Positions 7,093 through 11,400 of a stretch of 11,400 nt of DNA are shown here, piece by piece. The DNA comes from Chitinispirillaceae bacterium. GTDB taxonomy: Bacteria; Fibrobacterota; Chitinivibrionia; Chitinivibrionales; Chitinispirillaceae. The notes under the pieces were generated by a model. That model searched no databases, was not told where the DNA came from, and saw only the letters and a program-made list of their open reading frames with translations. A program made the position numbers and the translations under genes. How positions within the stretch are numbered: the stretch's first letter is position 1; each line of letters starts with the position of its first letter. The stretch covers positions 1 to 11,400 of the forward strand of contig JAFGOU010000201.1 of NCBI GenBank assembly GCA_016926315.1, read 5' to 3'.

Positions 7093-7121
7093 AATATATG
7101 TTATTTAACATAAAATGTCAA
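7093..7121 (-). promoter_or_regulatory. Sigma-70-type promoter of rex-serC-serA
   Basis: On the minus strand, TTGACA (7116-7121) is followed after exactly 17 nt by TATATT (7093-7098), one base from the TATAAT consensus. The start would fall near 7085-7087, inside the Rex operator, and gives a leader of roughly 18-20 nt. Confidence 0.8.
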
Positions 7122-7150
7122 TATTTAAAAATATACCACTTAAAATCCAA

Positions 7151-7156
7151 TATAAT
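7151..7156 (+). promoter_or_regulatory. Candidate -10 box facing the gene at 7320
   Basis: A perfect TATAAT on the plus strand lies 9 nt before the second Rex-like operator. No good -35 hexamer is found at 16-18 nt, so it is only a candidate. Its position relative to the operator mirrors the rex promoter on the other strand. Confidence 0.45.
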
Positions 7157-7165
7157 GCATTATTA

Positions 7166-7183
7166 TTGTGATTTTTTTCACAT
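7166..7183. promoter_or_regulatory. Second Rex-like operator in the divergent region
   Basis: TTGTGATTTTTTTCACAT fits the Rex consensus at 12 of 14 defined positions with the correct spacing. It lies 76 nt to the right of the first operator and just downstream of a plus-strand TATAAT. It could repress the rightward gene or cooperate in rex autoregulation; it sits upstream of the rex -35 box. The surrounding AT-rich sequence raises the chance of a fortuitous match somewhat. Confidence 0.65.
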
Positions 7184-7319
7184 TTATATTCGAGGTGAAC
7201 CAATCGGCCCTTGGTATGCTGCTGGATGGTAGTCCGCCAAACCCTTATCCGTTTTCCTGTTGAGGGATATTATTTTAACATTTTACGGTAACGGCAGCCT
7301 GTGCGCCAAAGGAGGAACC

Positions 7320-8078
7320 TTGAAGACACGAAGCGCCGTTTTTTCTCTTGGTCTGCTTTTGATGACGGAAACAGCGGTCATGTCCCAGAACGTCATAACC
7401 CCCCTTTTCCCCCTCAAAGACGGCACCGTCTCCCCTGACAGCAGTGCCGGCGACCAAAAAGAACTGCTGGTCGATCAGGCGCGGCAGGCGGCAGGCTGGA
7501 TGGTCTTCAAATCAGCGAGCATCCACTACCGCGGCATCAATTCGGCAATGCTCGCGTTGTATATAACGTCAGTCCAGAAACCCGGTTTATGCGGCATCCA
7601 TGCGCTCATGAAAAAAATCATTGCCCCGGAAAACGGCGTCGTGCCCGCTGACGTAAAGTACGACGATATGCCTATCGCGGCGCTGCCGCTTGACAGTACG
7701 TATTCCGCCCAGATGGTCCTTGTTAACATAACGGAACTGGTGCAGTCAGGCGCGTTTTACGGCATCGCGCTCAGGCCGATACGGGACCTGTCGGCGTGCT
7801 TCAGTTCAAAGGAGTGTTTTCCGCCGCCGGCGATACTCTGTTACCGCGACACGCTCAATCCGTGCCTGCAGCCAAAGTGGTGGAGCGCCGACGACGTGCC
7901 TGACACGTCGGTCGGAAAAACCGGGGATTTCTATGTCCGCGCCCTTCAGGGCGTCATCTACCGGAAATCAACTGACAAGTGGGATTCCGCGGCAAGTTTC
8001 ATCATCCCGCCGCCCCGGCCGGCCGCGCCTCTTAAAAAAATCGCCCGCAGGCCGTTGAGAAAAAAAACGTCACCCTGA
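7320..8078 (+). CDS. Exported protein of unknown function, possible beta-sandwich (DNRLRE-like)
   Basis: I do not recognise this 252-residue protein with certainty. The TTG at 7320 is preferred because AAAGGAGG (7308-7315) stands 4 nt before it and because it begins a signal peptide: Lys2-Thr-Arg, a hydrophobic core (SAVFSLGLLLM) and a possible cleavage near Ser22. An in-frame TTG at 7260 would bury the signal peptide. Residues 58-155 have a pattern (GWMVFK, then INSAMLALYIT, then LVNITELVQSGAFYGIALRP) reminiscent of DNRLRE-type extracellular beta-sandwich domains; this is a loose resemblance only. There are five cysteines (91, 160, 166, 174, 182) and a basic, proline-rich C-terminus (from about 229). 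It is divergent from rex and may be under Rex control through the operator at 7166-7183. Its 3' neighbour starts 155 nt later. Confidence 0.6.
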   Translation: MKTRSAVFSLGLLLMTETAVMSQNVITPLFPLKDGTVSPDSSAGDQKELLVDQARQAAGWMVFKSASIHYRGINSAMLALYITSVQKPGLCGIHALMKKIIAPENGVVPADVKYDDMPIAALPLDSTYSAQMVLVNITELVQSGAFYGIALRPIRDLSACFSSKECFPPPAILCYRDTLNPCLQPKWWSADDVPDTSVGKTGDFYVRALQGVIYRKSTDKWDSAASFIIPPPRPAAPLKKIARRPLRKKTSP

Positions 8079-8233
8079 AAACGTCGCCGGGGGTTTAACG
8101 GAACAACCCGGAATTTCTGCCACGCAACGTTTCCTTGCGGAGATGCGGCTTCTATAAAAAATATCGCGCGATTCAATGCCAATGAAATAATTTTACAGGG
8201 GCTTATTGACCGGTTTTTCAAAGGAGCTTGACC

Positions 8234-8422
8234 ATGAAAGCCAGCGTGGACAAAAACAGCTGCATCGGCTGCCAGCTCTGCGTGGCGGACTGTCCGGCCG
8301 TGTTCGCCATTGACACCGACGGGTTCGCAAAAGTGATCGTTGATGTCGTGCCGGCAGACCAGGATGAGCGGTGCCGCTTTGCGGCAAAAGAGTGCCCGGT
8401 GAACGCGATAACCGTTTCATAA
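8234..8422 (+). CDS. Single-cluster [4Fe-4S] ferredoxin
   Basis: This is a 62-residue electron carrier of the cytoplasm. The cysteine pattern C10-x2-C13-x2-C16-x3-C20-P, then C47-x6-C54-P, resembles small monocluster ferredoxins such as that of Thermotoga maritima, in which the first three cysteines and the last one bind one [4Fe-4S] cluster and the other two form a disulfide. By that comparison C10, C13, C16 and C54 are the likely ligands. The ATG at 8234 has AAAGGAG (8220-8226) 7 nt upstream; the in-frame TTG at 8228 is too close to that site. It lies only 28 nt before the flavodiiron gene on the same strand, so the two are very likely one operon and the ferredoxin may feed electrons to that enzyme. 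Confidence 0.93.
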   Translation: MKASVDKNSCIGCQLCVADCPAVFAIDTDGFAKVIVDVVPADQDERCRFAAKECPVNAITVS

Positions 8423-8450
8423 CGATAAATCAACAAAAAGGAGAACTTTC

Positions 8451-9638
8451 ATGAACTTCCCGCAGATCGCACCGGACGTCTGGAAAATGGGGGTCAACGA
8501 CTGGGACCGCCGCCTCTTCGATTCGCTCATCCCACTCCCGGACGGCACAAGCTACAACGCCTACCTGATCAAGGGCGGCGAAAAGACCGCACTCCTTGAT
8601 ACGGTGGACGCGGCAATGCCGGACAAGATACTGAAACAGCTGGAAGAGGTCAAGCGGGTCGATTATCTCGTCGTTCACCACGCCGAGCAGGACCACTCCG
8701 GCGCGATCCCGGCGGTGCTCGCGAAATATCCGGACGCGGTCGTCGTCTGCTCGAAAAAATGCCAGGGAATGCTCGTGGATCACCTCTGCATCGACGAAAA
8801 ACGGATCTGCGCCATGGAGAACGGCGCCGTGCTCCCCCTGGGCGGCAAAACGCTGGAGTTTATTTACACACCCTGGGTCCACTGGCCCGAGACCATGTGC
8901 ACGTACCTCAAGGAGGAGCGCCTCCTTTTCTCCTGCGACTTCTTCGGCTCGCACCTTGCGGTCTCGGACACCTATTCGGACGATAAAGCGCGCGTCTACG
9001 AGGCGGCCAAGCGGTACTTTGCGGAGATCATGATGCCGTTCCGGCCTGCCATACGGAACAACATTGCGGAAATCGAAAAGCGCGACATCGCCGTGATCGC
9101 GCCGAGCCACGGCCCGGTCCACCGCGACCCGAAGTTCATCATAGCGGCCTACAAGGAGTGGATCGCGGACACGCCGAAAAATTCCGTGGTCATCCCCTAC
9201 ATTTCCATGCACGGCAGCACCCGGGCCATGGTGGAGCACCTCGTCGCGGCATTGATTGAAAGGAAAATAACGGTGCACCAGTTCGACCTGAGCGTAACCG
9301 ACATCGGGAAACTCGCCATAACGCTCGTTGACGCAGCCACCATCGTCATCGGCACGCCCACGGTGCACGTGGGCCCGCACCCGGTTGTGGCCTATGCCGC
9401 AGGACTGGCCAACGCGCTCCGTCCCAAGGCGAAGTTCGCCTCGATCATCGGATCCTACGGCTGGGCCGGCAAAACGGTGGAGATGGTCGCCTCCGCCATC
9501 CCCAACCTGAAGGTCGAGGTGCTGGAACCGGTGATGTGCAAAGGATATCCCAGAGAAAAGGATTTCGCAGCGCTTGACCGGCTTGCGGATGCCATTGCGG
9601 CAAAGCACCGGGTCCTTGGAATTCTATCAGAAACATAA
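8451..9638 (+). CDS. A-type flavoprotein / flavodiiron protein (oxygen or NO reductase)
   Basis: Flavodiiron proteins reduce O2 to water and/or NO to N2O in the cytoplasm of anaerobes, protecting oxygen-sensitive enzymes. The 395-residue protein has the class A layout. The metallo-beta-lactamase-like domain (about 1-240) has all six diiron ligands in place: His77-x-Glu79-x-Asp81, His144, Asp163 and His220, with the family's spacing. A flavodoxin domain (about 245-390) follows, with the FMN phosphate loop SMHGSTRAM at 252-260 and GSYGWAGK later. No rubredoxin or flavin-reductase module is fused to it, so an outside electron donor is required; the ferredoxin 28 nt upstream is the obvious candidate. 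The ATG at 8451 follows AAGGAG. O2 versus NO preference cannot be read from the sequence. Confidence 0.95.
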   Translation: MNFPQIAPDVWKMGVNDWDRRLFDSLIPLPDGTSYNAYLIKGGEKTALLDTVDAAMPDKILKQLEEVKRVDYLVVHHAEQDHSGAIPAVLAKYPDAVVVCSKKCQGMLVDHLCIDEKRICAMENGAVLPLGGKTLEFIYTPWVHWPETMCTYLKEERLLFSCDFFGSHLAVSDTYSDDKARVYEAAKRYFAEIMMPFRPAIRNNIAEIEKRDIAVIAPSHGPVHRDPKFIIAAYKEWIADTPKNSVVIPYISMHGSTRAMVEHLVAALIERKITVHQFDLSVTDIGKLAITLVDAATIVIGTPTVHVGPHPVVAYAAGLANALRPKAKFASIIGSYGWAGKTVEMVASAIPNLKVEVLEPVMCKGYPREKDFAALDRLADAIAAKHRVLGILSET

Positions 9639-9975
9639 GGACCGTCCCAGGTCAGGCAAGACCTTTGTAGTATGTATCCGCATGTTTTTATGCATATCAT
9701 GTAAGTTTATTATTTTTCCATATTACATCATTTTAACATATTATCCAATAAACGCTTAGAATCATAAAATCAATTTAATTTCACTCATATTATCGGTATA
9801 TTATGTATAAATTTACAAGATTTTTTAATATATTTTGTTTAATTATAATAAACATATATTATGAAAATTCATTTGCTTTTTTCATAAAATACCCTTATAT
9901 TGTATACCATAACACGGTTTCGCCGGGATTATTAAAAACAATGCCCGAGAGCTGCCTGATTCAGAAAGCAAAGGT
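9639..9975. other. AT-rich gene-free gap of 337 nt with a dyad
   Basis: This stretch is far richer in A and T than its neighbours and contains no convincing gene. A short hairpin right after the flavodiiron stop (AGGTC 9649-9653 with GACCT 9660-9664, then TTT) could be a weak terminator. A perfect TATAAT occurs at 9844-9849 without a clear -35 box. A 9-bp perfect dyad spans 9859-9887. The region probably holds the promoter of the TIGR02147 gene; I cannot place it precisely. Confidence 0.55.
9859..9887. promoter_or_regulatory. Candidate operator dyad upstream of the TIGR02147 gene
   Basis: TTATGAAAA (9859-9867) is repeated in inverted form as TTTTCATAA (9879-9887) with an 11-nt spacer. It starts 10 nt after a TATAAT and lies about 90 nt before the regulator-like gene at 9976, a fair position for an operator. 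In such AT-rich DNA a chance dyad is quite possible. Confidence 0.3.
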
Positions 9976-10821
9976 ATGGATTCCCTCTGCATTTTCGAAT
10001 ACTCCGATTTCCGCCGGTACCTCAAAGACTATTATGAATTGCACAAGTCGCTCGACCCGCAATTCACCTATCGCTACATCGCCGGGCGCGTGGGATTCAA
10101 ATCGGCCGGTCATTTTACGCAAATTCTCAAGGGGCTCATCAATCTTTCAGCTTCGATGACAGCCGGTTTTATCGAATTCCTCAAACTCAACAAAAGGGAA
10201 GCCGGCTATTTCGATCTTCTCGTGCGCTTCGATCAGGCGAAAACGCACGCCGGAAAACGCCGTTATTTCGAGCAGATGACGAAATTCAGGGAATCGAAAG
10301 CAGCCACGCTCGACCCCTCGCAATACGAGTATTATAACAAATGGTACTATGTGGCGGTCCGGGAGGTGCTTTCGTACTTTCCGTTCAAAGGCGATTACGC
10401 GGCGCTCGCAAAAAAAGTGAAGCCCTCTATTACGCCGCGTGAAGCGGAAAAAACGATCGCGCTGCTGACGAGACTCGGCCTTATAAAAAAAGGCGGCGAC
10501 GGCATCTATACAAAAACCACCGCGGCGGTGAGCGCCGCTCCGCTGGGCGGTTCGATCGCCATCACCAACCAGGCCCTGCAGACCATGCGCCTGGCCCATG
10601 AAGCGCTCGACCGGTTCCCGAAGGAACAGCGCAATATCTCCGGCGTCGCTTTTTCTGTTTCTCAAAAAACGTTCGCCGGCATACAGGAGGAAATCCGGAA
10701 CTTCCGGAAGAGAATCCTCGACCTAGCGCAGGCTGATCAGCGCCCCGACGCCGTGTACCAGTTCAACGTACAGCTCTTTCCGCTTTCGGCCCTCCCCGGA
10801 AAAGAGAAGGAGCGGCCATGA
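9976..10821 (+). CDS. TIGR02147 family protein (DUF4423-type putative regulator)
   Basis: This 281-residue cytoplasmic protein matches the TIGR02147 family, known chiefly as a multi-copy family in Fibrobacter and relatives. Typical features are the N-terminal IFEYSDFRRYLKDYYE (6-21), the following FTYRYIAGRVGFKSAGHFTQILKG helix-turn-helix-like segment (30-53), a central helical part and the C-terminal VYQFNVQLFPLS. Its biochemical function is not established. The N-terminal half suggests nucleic-acid binding, and regulation of the adjacent surface gene is a reasonable guess. The ATG at 9976 has AAAGG immediately before it, unusually close; another ATG at 9941 is out of frame. The stop codon overlaps the start of the following lipoprotein gene (ATGA), showing translational coupling. 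Confidence 0.9.
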   Translation: MDSLCIFEYSDFRRYLKDYYELHKSLDPQFTYRYIAGRVGFKSAGHFTQILKGLINLSASMTAGFIEFLKLNKREAGYFDLLVRFDQAKTHAGKRRYFEQMTKFRESKAATLDPSQYEYYNKWYYVAVREVLSYFPFKGDYAALAKKVKPSITPREAEKTIALLTRLGLIKKGGDGIYTKTTAAVSAAPLGGSIAITNQALQTMRLAHEALDRFPKEQRNISGVAFSVSQKTFAGIQEEIRNFRKRILDLAQADQRPDAVYQFNVQLFPLSALPGKEKERP

Positions 10822-11400
10822 TGCTCCGGCGATCCATGCTCGCGGCTCTTGCCGTGTCCGTCGCGGCGCTGCTCTTACGCTGTACGAACCTCGGCGGCGG
10901 AGGCACGGAGTGGGAAGCAAAGATCTCCGGGCGCGCCGTATACGATGGCAGCGGCCTTCCGGCGGCCGGAGCGCGGGTTACCCTTTGTCCGGAACGTTTT
11001 CTGAAAGACACCTCCGGCGCGCCCCAAATGCCCGATACGCAGGCGCCCCGGCAGACCGTGACCGACAACGGGGGCTTCTTCTCGTTCGACAACCTTCCGC
11101 CGGGCATATTCCATATCGAAGTGAACGATCAGCAATCGTGGGCTTCACTTTCCGAATGCGAAATATCCGGAAACGACACCGGAATCGCGATTGCGTGCGC
11201 GCTCAAACCGGCCGGCTGGATCCGCGGGACGATCGCATTCCCGGCAGGATACCAGGGCAGTGCTTATGTACAGGTGTACGGGCTCGATCGCATTGCCCGC
11301 GCGGCGCCTGACGGCGCGTTTGCCTTGAATGATATCCCCCAGGGCGCTTACACGCTTCGCGTCCACCCGTCGAACGCCGAATACCTGTCTAAGGATGTCG
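10818..11400 (+). CDS. Putative lipoprotein with carboxypeptidase-regulatory-like domains, partial
   Basis: The reading frame is open from the ATG at 10818 (or the adjacent ATG at 10821) to the window edge, 194 codons. AAGGAG at 10807-10812 serves as ribosome site. The N-terminus has a basic start (MMLRRSM), a hydrophobic core (LAALAVSVAALLL) and Cys22, followed by a Gly-rich linker (NLGGGG), as in lipoproteins. However, the residue before the cysteine is Arg, which is not allowed in the classical lipobox. Residues from about 35 form a carboxypeptidase-regulatory-like beta-sandwich (ISGRAVYDGSGLPAAGARVTL, then TDNGGFFSFDNLPPGIFHIEV). A second similar unit begins near 133 (AGWIRGTIAF, then APDGAFALNDIPQGAYTLRV). 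It is probably displayed on the cell surface. The 4-nt overlap with the TIGR02147 gene suggests a functional pair. Confidence 0.8.
   Translation, partial: MMLRRSMLAALAVSVAALLLRCTNLGGGGTEWEAKISGRAVYDGSGLPAAGARVTLCPERFLKDTSGAPQMPDTQAPRQTVTDNGGFFSFDNLPPGIFHIEVNDQQSWASLSECEISGNDTGIAIACALKPAGWIRGTIAFPAGYQGSAYVQVYGLDRIARAAPDGAFALNDIPQGAYTLRVHPSNAEYLSKDV

Noticed and set aside
8079..8233. Rex operator or strong promoter before the ferredoxin gene
   Set aside because: No TTGTG...CACAA pair is present, and only weak promoter-like hexamers are seen near TATAAA at about 8153.
8430..9608. Minus-strand open frame of 392 codons antisense to the flavodiiron gene
   Set aside because: The plus strand encodes a complete flavodiiron protein with all metal ligands; the antisense product is low-complexity in Arg, His, Val and Asp.
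9803..10159. Plus-strand open frame of 118 codons in the AT-rich gap
   Set aside because: Its first half is translated AT-rich spacer and its second half is a wrong-frame reading of the TIGR02147 gene.

Overview
The window looks like a chromosomal segment of an anaerobic bacterium of the Fibrobacterota (Chitinivibrionia-like). The best lineage marker is the gene at 9976-10821, which matches the TIGR02147 family, known mainly as an expanded paralogous family in Fibrobacter and relatives. It is followed, with a 4-nt overlap, by a putative lipoprotein with a carboxypeptidase-regulatory-like fold, a common arrangement in that phylum. A flavodiiron protein, a single-cluster [4Fe-4S] ferredoxin and the redox repressor Rex fit an anaerobic, NADH-sensing life style. 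The phylum assignment is inference from gene content only.

Layout. Positions 1-88 appear to be the left end of an ISL3-family insertion sequence running out of the window. Positions 167-758 hold a two-gene overlapping module: a 65-aa protein and a minimal nucleotidyltransferase of the kind often listed as toxin-antitoxin-like. A 450-nt gap (759-1208) carries no gene but is dense in short perfect hairpins. At 1209-1892 is an exported putative outer-membrane beta-barrel protein, converging with and overlapping by 4 nt a leftward block of housekeeping genes: asnS (1889-3277), apt (3425-3946), serA (4144-5316), serC (5329-6414) and rex (6435-7067). The last three form one leftward operon, rex-serC-serA. 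It is driven by a near-consensus promoter (7093-7121), with a Rex-type operator (7072-7089) between the -10 box and the rex start codon.

The AT-rich region 7068-7319 is divergent. It carries a second Rex-like operator (7166-7183) just downstream of a perfect TATAAT, facing an unrecognised exported cysteine-containing protein (TTG start at 7320). Next come a ferredoxin (8234-8422) and a flavodiiron oxygen/NO reductase (8451-9638), spaced like an operon and plausibly redox partners. After 337 nt of very AT-rich DNA come the TIGR02147 gene and the truncated lipoprotein gene.

The strongest observation is that a serine-biosynthesis pair (serC, serA) sits behind rex under an evident Rex operator, with a second operator pointing at an unknown secreted protein. 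I see no CRISPR array, tRNA, rRNA or phage genes. The large ORFs antisense to serA/serC, asnS and the flavodiiron gene are shadows.
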